Assembly: GCA_003427395.1 (NCBI GenBank) | Contig: BFEA01000060.1 | Location: 2,910,264 to 2,950,742, forward strand | Direction: 5' to 3' | DNA length: 40,479 bases | DNA from: Chara braunii | Taxonomy: Eukaryota > Streptophyta > Charophyceae > Charales > Characeae | In this document: in pieces, positions 22,292-32,275 of the stretch | Numbering within the stretch: the first letter of the stretch is position 1 | Layout of the letters: every line of letters starts with the position of its first letter | The notes under the pieces: model-generated | Databases searched by the model: none | Seen by the model: the letters and a program-made list of their open reading frames with translations, nothing else | What the model was told of the DNA's origin: nothing | Translations under genes and position numbers: made by a program

Positions 22292-23280
22292 GAATATTGT
22301 TTCCAATATAAGAAATTGTTAAAAAAAAAAAGAAAAAAGGACCAGACTCGTGGTGATTGCTGGTAGCGGCAACCAATGGTTGTCCTGACAGGATAGGCCA
22401 CCTACCCTACCCATCCCCACGTTAATACTCCCAGCGCACCCCCTGTCCCTACTATCCTAGCTCAGTGTTATAACCAATTGCAGCGAGGTCGGGGACCTCG
22501 CAATTCAACCCAGTTTAGCTTATGTACTACCCTTCCTTCCAAGAGCTCCTCCTAATAGACCTATCCAACTACCGTCACACAGCCCTGTTATTGACTTACA
22601 CACATCTCAACACTTCCTTCTTGAATTGAACTTACTTGCACATACAACCAAACGGAAAACCCTTCTAACTACGACAGTGATGAAGCTTGAAAACAGGACT
22701 AGGCTAGAAAATAGGACTAGGCTAGAAAACAGGACTAGGCTAAGTACCTAATCTACTCTGACTACGGTAGCTACCGGTAGTGAGACACAGGCCTAAACGG
22801 CCTGGCACCGCCGATCAACGGCCGATTGGAACCAGTGTTCCCAGTCACCACGGCACTCTCCACCCACCACCCTTGATGACCTCTTCCGGTCTGAGCCAAG
22901 ACACCGCCATGTGGGGTTGGGGGGCGGTAGGGGGAGGTGCAGTGACTGGCCATTGCTCGACGATAGCAATTTACCTCATCGGCAATGCCTGCCCACTCCT
23001 CGTCACCGTGATGAGGGACTAGTACAGCCTTGCTCTCGCACCACAGCTGTGGTGCAAACCTACCCNGTGGGNTGGGGAGAGATCCGGGTTGGTTGGTGTT
23101 CCCCCATACTATAAATAGACTAGTGAGAGGATGAGATAGATGCGTACTACCAAGAAAGATGAAATAGATTGAGAGAAGAATATAGATTACTTATATAAAA
23201 TAAAAAAAAGAACCGAGACAAATGAATCCACCCGGCACAAAAAAAACCACCACACTCTCCCGATTTTTTCATCAAATAAA
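22292..23280. other. Unannotated spacer with one 18-bp triplication
   Basis: No gene is visible. Ambiguous bases are present at 23066 and 23072. C-rich and G-rich stretches (22380-22500, 22790-23080) hold short open frames with no domain. Confidence 0.5.
22689..22742. repeat. 18-bp unit in three tandem copies
   Basis: GAAAACAGGACTAGGCTA repeated three times; the middle copy has one C-to-T change. Confidence 0.95.
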
Positions 23281-23396
23281 GCCTCGTTACACTACTCTCG
23301 ACATGCACAAAAGACAAAATTCATGGCGGTGTCTGTCCGTAATCTAGCTGAAGATTCACTCTCATTTTGCACTTTTCGAGAGTAGTGCAGCGAGGC
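23281..23396. mobile_element. MITE copy 1 (family with GCCTCG...CACTACTCTCGA ends)
   Basis: The left end GCCTCGTTACACTACTCTCGA and the right end TCGAGAGTAGTGCAGCGAGGC are inverted repeats with two mismatches. The 116-bp unit shares its interior (GACAAAA.TCA.GGCGGTGT, GAAGATTCACTCTC.TTTTGC) with 29314-29429. Confidence 0.8.
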
Positions 23397-23451
23397 CCAT
23401 ATTCTTTTTTTTTTTTTTTTTTTTTTTTCTCTTTCAATATTCTTCTCTCAA

Positions 23452-23653
23452 CTGATACCACGCTCGGGCGTGGGGGCGCAGCCAGGTTGGCGGCGGACCG
23501 GCGACTAGGCTACGACACCTTCGCAATCTGCAGACTGCAGTTGCGGAAATGGAAGGAACTCCAAAACACAGCCGCATTCAGGCACAAGCATTGAGGGACC
23601 CCATAGCCCCTACTGGACGTTGCCCCGTACCCAATGACAAAGTAAAAAATCAG
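23452..23653. repeat. ~200-bp dispersed repeat, inverted relative to 28720-28914
   Basis: It starts CTGATACCACGCTCGGGCGT and ends CCCAATGACAAAGTAAAAAATCAG. The reverse complement appears at 28720-28914 with about 90% identity by eye. A partial extra copy of its middle (GCGGAAATGGAAGGAACTCC) follows at about 23685-23724. Confidence 0.85.
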
Positions 23654-23761
23654 AGGAAAAAAAAAAAAAAAAACCGTCGCACGAGCTTCGCAAGCTGCAG
23701 TCGCGGAAATGGAAGGAACTCCAAGCAGCAAAGCAGTGCCTAACTTCGCATGACTTTGGCT

Positions 23762-23897
23762 TAGCAGGGTTGAGTTTCCTCAACGTCTGAATCGGAACGC
23801 ATTCGCGGAGATGTGCAGTTAAGAAAACGCAACACGATTTCTGGACATATCCACAAACACGTCCAGATTCAGGCGTTGAGGAAACTCAACACTGCTA
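23762..23897. mobile_element. 136-bp foldback element (38-bp imperfect arms)
   Basis: The left arm 23762-23799 (TAGCAGGGTTGAGTTTCCTC...) pairs with the right arm 23860-23897 (...GAGGAAACTCAACACTGCTA) with about four mismatches. The 60-bp interior is non-coding. It is possibly a MITE; no second copy was seen in the window. Confidence 0.7.
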
Positions 23898-24330
23898 GTG
23901 TGTGCGTTTTGAGGAAACGGGAAGCCACTGCACCAAACACAACGCAGCAAACAATCAAGCCATTCCGAACCTAGCGGACCCCCGCACTCTTGCCATTTCA
24001 GGTTCACGAAACTAATTCCCCAGGGGTCGCATTGAACTCAATCATTCCGATATTTTGTCCCATCCATTCATGTATTTTGTGCCATTTGTGAGAGAACAGA
24101 TATGAGACAGTTACAATGGGTGGTATGATTTTCATGTAATCAAGGCGTATTTGTGGTGTATTATGCGCGTATGCAGCCGCTTATTTACGTTATAATTGGG
24201 TCGAACAGAAAAAGCGGGCAAAAGATATTATAAGCATCACACCATATCCGGAGCCACAAATACGGGTATGAGCGGGGAAACATTGATTTTAATTGCCAAT
24301 CAATACAACCGACATGCCCCATATAAAAAA
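23898..24330. other. Unannotated spacer
   Basis: No gene, repeat pair or element boundary recognised. Confidence 0.5.
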
Positions 24331-24832
24331 AGACTATTTGACGAGCATGCATCTAAAGCCTATCACTAAATGCAAACGAGTTGAACGAGCAATACACACA
24401 AGGATCGGTACCCAGATTAGCATTCTATGAACAGAACATTCAACCCCCGTCATCATATATCTCGAAGAAGTCAGTATTTCCAAGGCGATTATCGTTTGTC
24501 TACGTATTCGTGACAGATAGAAGAAAAACAAAAAAACACAAAAATTCAAATATAAACCCAAAAACAAGTGGGGGGAAAAAACGAGATGCTTTATCATCCT
24601 GCACCACCACACGAGCTCACGCTTCTCCGAATCCATTCCGTCGATGTCCTCTTCCTCTGCTCCCCATACCGTAACAAGGATCCCGCACAAAAGGTCGTAA
24701 CCCAAGATCAAACTCCAATTACGTTGAACGCGGGAGAATGGTTGGCAACTCAACACGTATCCTCGGAGCATAGCGCCCAAAACCTACAAAGACAGATGCA
24801 CATAGCCAGCCATTGTGCGGAAGTCATCCAAC

Positions 24833-25252
24833 CTAACGCGACCAACAACATCTACATGCGAGGTTACATTCATATGGACACCTGATCAGAAAGATATATA
24901 GAAATGTAACCCATCCACTCATCAAAAAGTGTGTCGCCAGGCTCCAACCTCCTTTCCGCGTATAGCGAGATTGATTAACCCGTTGTCTTCGAAGAGCCTC
25001 AAATAGTTCGGACCACGCTAACCGCGCCACTGCTCCTTGTAACCCCTGACGCTTGCTGCACCGATCTTCACATCCATTGGCATAAGCGTGCTCGATCATC
25101 GCAGTGCCACTCCCTCTTCCTACTGCAAACATAATGGGCGGAACTCCGCCGCCTCGACTTCGTGTTACCTCGAATATTGCCAGTGTATCGACAGATGCGC
25201 AGCCTATTTGAAGTAGCCTATCATTTTCATATCGCATCCTCTCCCCCATCAA
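24833..25252 (-). CDS. Unrecognised minus-strand ORF, possible exon
   Basis: A 139-codon open frame. The stretch from about residue 35 to 110 (GRGSGTAMIEHAYANGCEDR ... ARLAWSELFEALRRQRVNQS) has a normal protein-like composition, unlike the low-complexity frames around it. A hydrophobic stretch follows (FLMSGWVTFLYIFLI). It begins where the 661-bp duplicated unit ends, on the same strand, so it could be a downstream exon of that locus. No family recognised and no splice site chosen. Confidence 0.3.
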   Translation of the reverse strand: MMGERMRYENDRLLQIGCASVDTLAIFEVTRSRGGGVPPIMFAVGRGSGTAMIEHAYANGCEDRCSKRQGLQGAVARLAWSELFEALRRQRVNQSRYTRKGGWSLATHFLMSGWVTFLYIFLIRCPYECNLACRCCWSR

Positions 25253-25692
25253 TCCACACTCCTTATCCTATCCCTCGTCACTATCCCTACGCCTGTACAT
25301 CTTTCCATTCAGATCCCATTCATAAGAGGGTCAATGACTCCTTCTATCAACCTATCCCCTTCATCGCCTCACACTGCGCTTGCTATATCATTTTTCATAC
25401 CCTCTGGCCCAGATATGACAGATTAATGCAATGTGTAATCTCTTGCTAACAGCACACACTTCAGAAGGAATACCGAAGACCTGATCCAGCGATGCAGGAT
25501 TAATACGTCGATCACCGCGGACATCGTGATAGAAGAACAGTACGCCTAAACCCGTAGATCGCTTTTCTAGCACATCCGTCCCCCAGTCCAGGTTCCCATT
25601 TATATCCAAACCCTCTCCATAGTTATTGTAACCCCATCTATCCTAATCTATATCAAAGTTCCACAAAGGCAAGCCACCCCCTCCACCGTCCT

Positions 25693-25872
25693 TCAATCCT
25701 TCGTCGAAACTTTCTGTTGTGAAGCGACCCTCGACGAATTACCATCGGTATAGCAGACTCTGCAACCACCCTCCCTTAATGCCGAAAACCCCATGAACGC
25801 GAAGAAGGCAAGTAATGCTAGGAAAACTGCAGAGATCAATACTATAGCACCAGCCATATACACAGCCTCCAT
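25693..25872 (-). CDS. Small membrane-anchored protein, duplicate copy 1
   Basis: The minus-strand ATG at 25872 gives 59 residues. It starts MEAVYMAGAIVLISAVFLAL and continues LAFFAFMGFSAL, a hydrophobic N-terminal segment (about residues 7-30), then a Cys-containing tail (CRVCYTDGNSS). The stop is TGA at 25693-25695. A second conserved block downstream in another frame (25609-25388, LFFYHDVRGDRRINPASLDQ, VFGIPSEVC) is probably a continuation after a frameshift or splice. The two copies keep the same start Met and hydrophobic segment, suggesting coding constraint at some time. I know no family for it. Confidence 0.45.
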   Translation of the reverse strand: MEAVYMAGAIVLISAVFLALLAFFAFMGFSALREGGCRVCYTDGNSSRVASQQKVSTKD

Positions 25873-26323
25873 ACAGAATACCTCACTCTTGCTTTCCTAT
25901 TTAATACAGCCACACGTGTATCGTTTTCTTAACCCTCGCCACTGTCGCTGCAACTGTATACCCCTCCAAGTAAACCCGTACCAAAGGAGGGCCACCGATT
26001 CCCTCTATCACCCCATTCCCTCCATTGCATCACACTAAGCTCGTTAAACCACTCCCCACATCCTTTGGCGCAAGCCTCAACAGATTACCGCGATGCCCAA
26101 TCTCCTGCCGGCTGCATATACACCAGAAGGAAAACCGAAGACTTGAACCAGCGATACAGGATTAATCCACCGATCGTCGCCAACATCATGATAAAAGAAC
26201 AGCATGCCGGAACCAATGGATCGCTCTCATAACACATCCCCTCCATTCCAGTCTAGACCCCCATCCATACCTTAATCGTCGTCATGGTTACAGTAGCCAC
26301 ACATATCCCCATCCATATCACAA

Positions 26324-26533
26324 TTATAAACAGGCAACCATCCCCTCCATCGTCCTACTCCTTTCGGCAAAATTTTTGTTGTGTAGTGAACCAGATGAGT
26401 TGCCGCTGGTATAGCCGAATCCACAATCATGTACTCTCAGTGCAGAAAAATCCATAAACGCGAAGAAAGCCAGTAACGTCAGGAAGATCGCAAAGATCGA
26501 TACTATAGCAACAGCCACATACGCAGACTCCAT
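26324..26533 (-). CDS. Small membrane-anchored protein, duplicate copy 2
   Basis: The minus-strand ATG at 26533 gives 69 residues: MESAYVAVAIVSIFAIFLTL then LAFFAFMDFSALRV, and a tail with CGFGYTSGNSS. The first 35 residues align with copy 1 without gaps (ME-x-x-Y-x-A-x-AIV ... LLAFFAFM-x-FSALR). The TAA lies at 26324-26326. The second block appears in another frame at about 26200-26080 (MLFFYHDVGDDRWINPVSLV, QVFGFPSGVY) but is broken by stops. A signal anchor or signal peptide is likely. The role is unknown. Confidence 0.45.
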   Translation of the reverse strand: MESAYVAVAIVSIFAIFLTLLAFFAFMDFSALRVHDCGFGYTSGNSSGSLHNKNFAERSRTMEGMVACL

Positions 26534-26729
26534 ACGGAAAATCTCATTCTCGCTTTCTGATCAACAATTACTGCATGTGAATCAATTCCTACATCATCAC
26601 TCATATGCATACAGCATACAGTCATCAAGATACAAACCACCAATGAAAGGAACCATACGAGGTTAGGTAATACCATGCACCGAGGAAACAAAGAATATGA
26701 CGTAGTATAAAAATCCCATTTCAACTTAA

Positions 26730-27821
26730 CGACCCCAATGTGTCGACGAAACAGTAGGGTAACTAGTAGGAAGTCCCAAAAGCTTTTTCGCCAATCCCTA
26801 CTATGATTGGCTCATCAGGGGGCACATTACCCTTAGTTATCGTGTTGAAAGGGATAAGGTTTTCTTTTAAGCCTGAGGGGAGGTAGGATAGGCTGTGAGC
26901 GAGGAGGGTGGGGGTAGGAGTTCATTACCACACTTGCCGGAGCCGTTGGTTCTCCCATGTCCGATATCCGTTAAGATGGTCGAATTAAGCAGTTCTTCAC
27001 ACGTGAATGCAGATGATCAGGGGAGAGCATGCAAAGGCGCAGGTAACTACTATGCGCAGTAGAAAAGCACCACAAAGGTATGAGAGTCAGAGGACGGAGA
27101 GAACCAGCATCGCGATGCGGCGGGCAGAGTCTAGCCAAGGAGCATCCTCCTCTGCCGTAGGGAGTATGGCGCATAGTCGCGCACCTCCAGTCCCACCTTC
27201 GTCCGATGAACGTAGAACACTCACGGCCAGCGATACTCCGCCAATTGAGGGAGGAATTCATCAGGCCGCCCACTTAAGTAGGACTAGCTCAACCAAAAAA
27301 GTAGCGCGACTCTGGTCAATAATTCCTACAGGAAACTATCCTCTATGCGTTATTTTTTAGCCAACCTGAGGAGGATATGGCGGGGGTTTGCGTGGGTAGC
27401 CTTTACCCCTCGTATTAACCCACTGAAATACTTTTTTAGGTCCTAAAGAAAAACACCTTTGAATACATCAATATATGGAAAATTCAGTTTCTTTGGGAGA
27501 GGGAAGGGAGGGGGTTTGTACGAGCATCTTTTTTAACCTCGTATCCTGCCCAGAAAGTATTCATTGGCCGTCTCTCCCCATAGGGGGGGGGGGGTTACAA
27601 ATATATTTATATATATATATATATATATATATCGTCACAAACAGAACTGCCCGGTAAAACCGTAGGCAGAGAGAGAGAAGAGGACAACAAACGAGGGGCC
27701 GTGACAAACTGTTTGGTCGGAATTTCACCGACTCATCAAGAGGCTGAACCCTAACAGTCTGCAGAATCCCCTCATTGATTACACTGTAAATGATAATCTA
27801 CCTTAACCAAAATCAAAGTAG

Positions 27822-27825
<4 letters not shown>
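26730..27825. other. Unannotated region with G-run and (TA)n
   Basis: No recognised gene. An open frame at 27007-27360 is Ser/Arg-rich without a domain. A run of nine or more Gs lies at about 27584-27595, followed by (TA)n at 27599-27632. Confidence 0.5.

Positions 27826-27917
<92 letters not shown>
27826..27917. repeat. (GT)n(GA)n microsatellite
   Basis: About 23 GT repeats run directly into about 22 GA repeats. Confidence 0.97.
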
Positions 27918-27918
<1 letters not shown>

Positions 27919-27970
27919 CCAATGTGGGTTTGTACCATGTCCGCTATCTGACCCTATTCATATTGAATTC

Positions 27971-28296
27971 CCAACCAATGCACTGTGCGGACGACTCAGG
28001 GCCAGAACCAATTGTTGCTGTGTTTGCGCCTGAAAAGGATGAATTTGTGAGAAATGGTGACCAGGTTCGTGCTTCCTGAGTATGACATAATATAGAACTT
28101 ACCAGAGGGCCTTCCTCGTCAGAAGCAGAGTTAGGACTGTAAGCCTGTGTAAGGTCAATACCAACCAATACACTATGCGAACGACTCAGGGCCAGAGCCC
28201 ATTGCTGCTATGTTTGTGCCTGAAAACAATGAATTTGGCGACAATGATGACCAGGTTCATGCTTTCTCAATATGATGTAACATACCACTTACCGGT
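27971..28296. repeat. 190-bp-period duplication of an exon-like unit
   Basis: Copies at 27971-28106 and 28161-28296. Shared text includes ACGACTCAGGGCCAGA.CC, GAATTTG and ACTTACC. On the minus strand each copy reads ...GGTAAGT (plus strand ACTTACC at 28097-28103 and 28287-28293), then after 73 nt TTTTCAG followed by GCGCAAACA or GCACAAACA. These are strong donor and acceptor words. The flanking minus-strand peptide includes SDEEGPL before and IGSGPESSAQCIGW after. In the plus direction both copies also translate to a similar peptide (ADDSGPEPI / ANDSGPEPI). Confidence 0.7.
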
Positions 28297-28321
28297 AGGT
28301 TTTTTTTCTTTTTTTAAAAAG

Positions 28322-28722
28322 GGTAAAGGACCAAATCTCCAATCTGGTCCAGATGCAATTTCAAATTGGGCCGGAACAATATGGTTAGGCCTGGTAGGAA
28401 CCTTACCAGCTAGGTTTGGACCGTACCAGATAGGTTTGGTTCTGAGATGGGAGACCACTGGGGTGCAAATCTTGGGTCCACATTGTTTTTAACCAGGTCC
28501 GCTCAGCGGCAGCTGATACGAGGTTTTGTTTTTAAAACAGGTAAAGGACCAAATCTCCAATCTGGTCCAGATGCGATTTCAAATTGGGCCAGAACAATGT
28601 GGTTAGGCCTGGTAGGAACCATACCAGCTAGGTTTGGACCGTACCAGATAGGTTTGGTTCTGAGCTGGGATACCACTGGGGTGCAAATCTTGGGTCCACA
28701 TTGTTTTTAACAAGATCCGCTG
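28322..28722. repeat. 218-bp-period tandem duplication, nearly identical copies
   Basis: Copies at 28322-28504 and 28540-28722, starting GGTAAAGGACCAAATCTCCA and ending near TTTTTAAC.A..TCCGCT. I count under ten differences over about 183 bp, so this is the youngest-looking duplication in the window. The 35-bp spacer (AGCGGCAGCTGATACG...) occurs once. Confidence 0.9.
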
Positions 28723-28914
28723 ATTTTTTACTTCATCATTGGGTACGGGGCAACGTCCAGTAGGGGCTATGGGGTCCCTCAATGCATGTGCCTGACTGCG
28801 GCCGCGTTTTGGAGTTCCTTCCATTTCCGCAACTACAGATTGCGAAGCTGCCGTAGCCTAGTCGCTGGTCCGCCGCCAACCTGGCTGCGCCCCTACGCCC
28901 GAGCGTGGTATCAG
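28720..28914. repeat. ~200-bp dispersed repeat, partner of 23452-23653
   Basis: It begins CTGATTTTTTACTTCATCAT and ends CGAGCGTGGTATCAG. It is the reverse complement of 23452-23653. The TGGTATCAG at its end resembles a plant initiator-tRNA primer-binding site, but no LTR boundary is visible. Confidence 0.85.
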
Positions 28915-29004
28915 TCGTTGTGGTGGCAGAGGGAAGCCGGACGGAAGTTTCCTGCGTCGTCAGCTGCTTGTTGCCGATGCCAATTTCCCATCTCCCACAC
29001 CAAG

Positions 29005-29114
29005 GGCCTGGCTCCGCAGGAGCAAAAGACGAAAAATATGGCGCTGCATCTTCCCATCTCCTGGGGCAAGATTCATTCTCATTTTGCACATTTGGTGAGT
29101 AGTGGAGCGAGGCC
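29005..29114. mobile_element. MITE copy 2
   Basis: The ends GGCCTGGCTCCGC and GGAGCGAGGCC are inverted. The interior ATCTTCCCATCTCCT...AAGATTCATTCTCATTTTGCACATTT is shared with copies 3 and 4. It is followed by CAAGAGATCTGAAATAA. Confidence 0.7.
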
Positions 29115-29182
29115 CAAGAGATCTGAAATAACCGCAACAAAAAAAAAAAACCAACAACTATAGGGCGGCGGCGGGGCGGTCA

Positions 29183-29290
29183 ACCTCGCTCCGCAGGCGC
29201 AAAAGAACAGAAATATGGGGGTGCATCTTCCCATCTCCTAGGGAAAGATTCATTCTCATCTTGCACATTTGTTGAGCAGTGGAGCCAGAC
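29183..29290. mobile_element. MITE copy 3
   Basis: Left end CCTCGCTCCGCAGGCGCAAA; decayed right end GTGGAGCCAGAC. It is followed by CAGGAGATCTGAAATAAG, as after copy 2. Copies 2 and 3 lie 178 bp apart as a tandem duplication that includes this flank. Confidence 0.7.
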
Positions 29291-29313
29291 TCCAGGAGAT
29301 CTGAAATAAGAGA

Positions 29314-29429
29314 CCTCGCTGCACTACTCTCGACATGCACAACAGACAAAACTCACGGCGGTGTATCTTTCCATATTCTAGCGGAAGATTCACTCTCGTT
29401 TTGCACATTTCGAGAGTAGTGCAGCGAGG
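29314..29429. mobile_element. MITE copy 4
   Basis: CCTCGCTGCACTACTCTCGA and TCGAGAGTAGTGCAGCGAGG are perfect 20-bp terminal inverted repeats. This is the best-preserved copy, 116 bp long, closest to copy 1 at 23281-23396. Confidence 0.85.
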
Positions 29430-29431
29430 CC

Positions 29432-30590
29432 GCACATGTCCGCTTGCACAAGTAACATACACACAGACAAACCCCCCCCCAAAAAAAAACGACCATCTGT
29501 CTTCCGAGCCTCGCAACAAAAAAAACTCGCAAAGGATTCAGTCATTCCGCCTCCGTCGATCTCCCCAAAGGATTCGGTCAGTCCGCCTCCGTCGATCTCC
29601 CAATGTAACGAACCGTCGGGTAACCGGTCGACGCACTATACCCACTTACACCTATTTTTTAGGCCTAGTTGTGCACGACTCTGCGCAACAACACATCCGA
29701 CAACAGCCGTCGACGACCCACATTGTGAATGCAGCTGGACAAACGTGGCTGCCTCGGTGCACTCGTCCCCACCCGACCCTAAAGCTAGGTTCTATACGCA
29801 GCTACCGGGCAAAACGCATCCATCTATACGCAACCATTCTTGGCTGCGAACTTTTGTTTTTGCCTTTCACTACTTACTCCTAAGGCTATTTAGAGGGGAC
29901 CCCTGCAAGCATAGTTTCCTCTCACTGTGGAGGGGAGATTTCATGTTGCCCCTTGCCCCTAATGTTTAGGGTATAGGGTTGGGGCCGTGTGAGCACTAAT
30001 AATCGTCGAAGTAGGCACACTCTCTGCTTTGGCCTCACTTCCATGGGTGAAATGACGTGCTGGAAAAATAAAATAAAATAAAATAATAATAAAAAAACAT
30101 GACGTGCTGGCTTCGGCCTCAACCCCTTGCATCATCCTTTCGTTTCTTATTCAACCACTTGGAGCCGGGACGCACTAACATCGAGTAAATCGGTGTGTGG
30201 CGGCCGTTTCTTTAAAAAAAAAACATATAAAGAATCTTTTTTTGGATTTTCATAAATGCAAAGAAAACAAGGCCAAGTCTATGCATCCACACTTCCACCA
30301 ACCCGGTACAACCGCATGCCGGCCTGTTAGCAGTCTTCCACGAAAATCTCAATATTCTCAATTTCTGCGGAAAAAAATAGCAATGCGTTTGCTGACCCAA
30401 TAGCCCCAAATCTGTGGAATGTTCATTTTGACATGGAGTTGGCTGCGCGCGTTTGGTACAAGCAACACTTGATAGTAGATCTGGAGCAAGACGGCTGGGT
30501 AGATCTAAACATTGCATGCTCTGACTCCCTTTGGTGAAAAAATGTTGACATTATTTTCACTCTAATGAGGACGAAAACTGCCCCATTAAT
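29432..30590. other. Unannotated region upstream of the LINE, may include its 5' UTR
   Basis: No supported gene. Open frames at 29335-29970 run across the MITE end and a C/A-run and have no domain. A short (AAAAT)n run lies at 30063-30095, flanked on both sides by ATGACGTGCTGG (30050 and 30100). LINE 5' end not determined. Confidence 0.5.
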
Positions 30591-32214
30591 ATGCGGACAA
30601 GTGCTAGAAGAAAGTCCTTCAAAGAGGCAGTTACAGGGGACACTACAGGGAAAAAGGAGGCTACTCCCAAAACCACTGCGGTGGAAAGAGAGACAACGAA
30701 ACAGAAAGTGAACATTGTTCCCAAAGACAAGGGAAAAAACAGAGATGGACCGGAGGTGAAAGACAGCAATGAAAAAGAAGATCCCACAGATCACCCGAAG
30801 GCACATCCCCAATCCGAAAGACGGATCTGTCGCATCCCCAGGAGAGCTGGGAACTAAATTGAAAATCCGACGGCCCAAAAACGGGAAAGAGAGGAAACCT
30901 CTCTCCTGGCGTGCCAAAAAACAGATCAGCACGGGCAAGGAGAATAAAGAGGAGATACAAACCTCGACGGTGGATTCCTCAAAGACAAAGGAATGGGAGG
31001 GCCCAAGGAGCACGGGGGGGGAAGCAGGGGTGGAGGTGGACAAGGTGAATGGACAGGGGGATAAAATGGATACCACTCAGGGGAGCAAAGGTTCTATGGA
31101 CATGGACATATCCTCCTCATCCCCTTTCCCAGAGCCTGTTCCTACTACACTCCAGCCTTCCCCCCAGCCCTCCTCTCCCCTCCTAGGAACTTCTCATGAA
31201 GAGTCGAAGGAGGTGAAAACCCCATCTCATTTGGGGAAATCGCCACACATGGCAGGAGTCCGGGCCAAGGATCCTCCTCCCTCCCCCGGTCCCACGGACA
31301 TCTCACTTGAAAAGCCAGAGTGCTCCTTCCCCGCGGAGAGAGAGAACACAATGGGGAAAAAGGGGGAAGAGGCTAGAAAACAGGCAGAAGAGACGGGAGG
31401 GGGCAGAGAAAGAAGCAACCTTATTTTCAAAGCAATGCGAACAAACCTGAAGGGCGCTGCCAAAAGAAAGAAAAGGCAGGAAAAATCAGGGAATCTGACA
31501 AAGAGAAATAAGGATCCCTTAATCCCCGGTTCGGATGTTCCTGGCCCTCTGAAAAAACTGAAAGCAAATGATACCTCCGCCATCCCCCGCCCCTTGTCAC
31601 AACAAGAGGGTGGGGAGGAGGCCACACTTGGTGACCGGAGGAAAGGCATGGCGCTGCAGAAACAGACAAAAAAAGCTCTGAGCTTCGCCAGGCCTATAAG
31701 AACCCTGTCACGCAAGGATAAAGATATGAAAGGTATAACTTAGTTTCTGGTACCGCTCATTGTCTTCAACAGTGACGCTGGAACAGGGATCCTCACAACA
31801 CAAGGGAAAGATCGGTCTGTGATTATACCGTCCATATCCGTGCAGGCTTTACCAACAGACTCCCTAGTGGTAGACCTGACAAACACACAAATCCTGAAAT
31901 CAGCAGGCAAAACGGAGGGTTTCTCACAGTTTAAAATGGGAAGACACACTGTAGCAGAAAATGCCAACTTAACGATTCTGCTGCATATAGCCATTTTGAG
32001 ACTGTGCGACTGGATGGGACAGACAGGTACAAAAAATACTTACCAATTGCAATGGACTGGTCTGTCCCCCCTACTAGCTGCTTCCTCCACAACACTCGGG
32101 GGGGGCAAAATTGAAATAGATATCCCGACAAGCCACTTTGCTGACTGGATAGCTCACTCGGAAATCCAGGAGTCGCTAGACGCTGATCAGCTCTCGAGCC
32201 AACTCCTGACATAG
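30591..32214 (+). pseudogene. LINE ORF1, one frameshift and one stop
   Basis: ATG at 30591 starts a very basic Lys/Glu/Thr-rich segment (MRTSARRKSFKEAVTGDTTG). Around 30770-30850 the coding potential moves from the +3 to the +1 frame. It then stays open to a TAG at 31741-31743 and continues in frame to the true-looking stop at 32212-32214. The middle is a charged, Pro/Ser-rich, low-complexity linker. The C-terminal part (31744-32211) is more globular (PSISVQALPTDSLVVDLTN ... WTGLSPLLAASSTTLGGGK). No CCHC knuckle and no RRM-like motif is obvious. Position before ORF2 is the main reason for the call. Its expected role is RNA binding and chaperoning. Confidence 0.6.
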
Positions 32215-32275
32215 GAAATCCAGCAAAGCTCGGTTGAGCCAGTCCGCATCCAAGAACACCGCGGCAGAGACCATA

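Larger units (their letters stand above)
25252..26573. repeat. 661-bp tandem duplication (two copies)
   Basis: Corresponding landmarks are 661 bp apart, for example the minus-strand ATGs at 25872 and 26533. Shared blocks include CAGCGAT.CAGGATTAAT, AGAAGAACAG and AACGCGAAGAA.GC.AGTAA. The copies have diverged substantially, with small indels, so the duplication is not recent. Approximate copy limits are 25252-25912 and 25913-26573. Confidence 0.75.
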
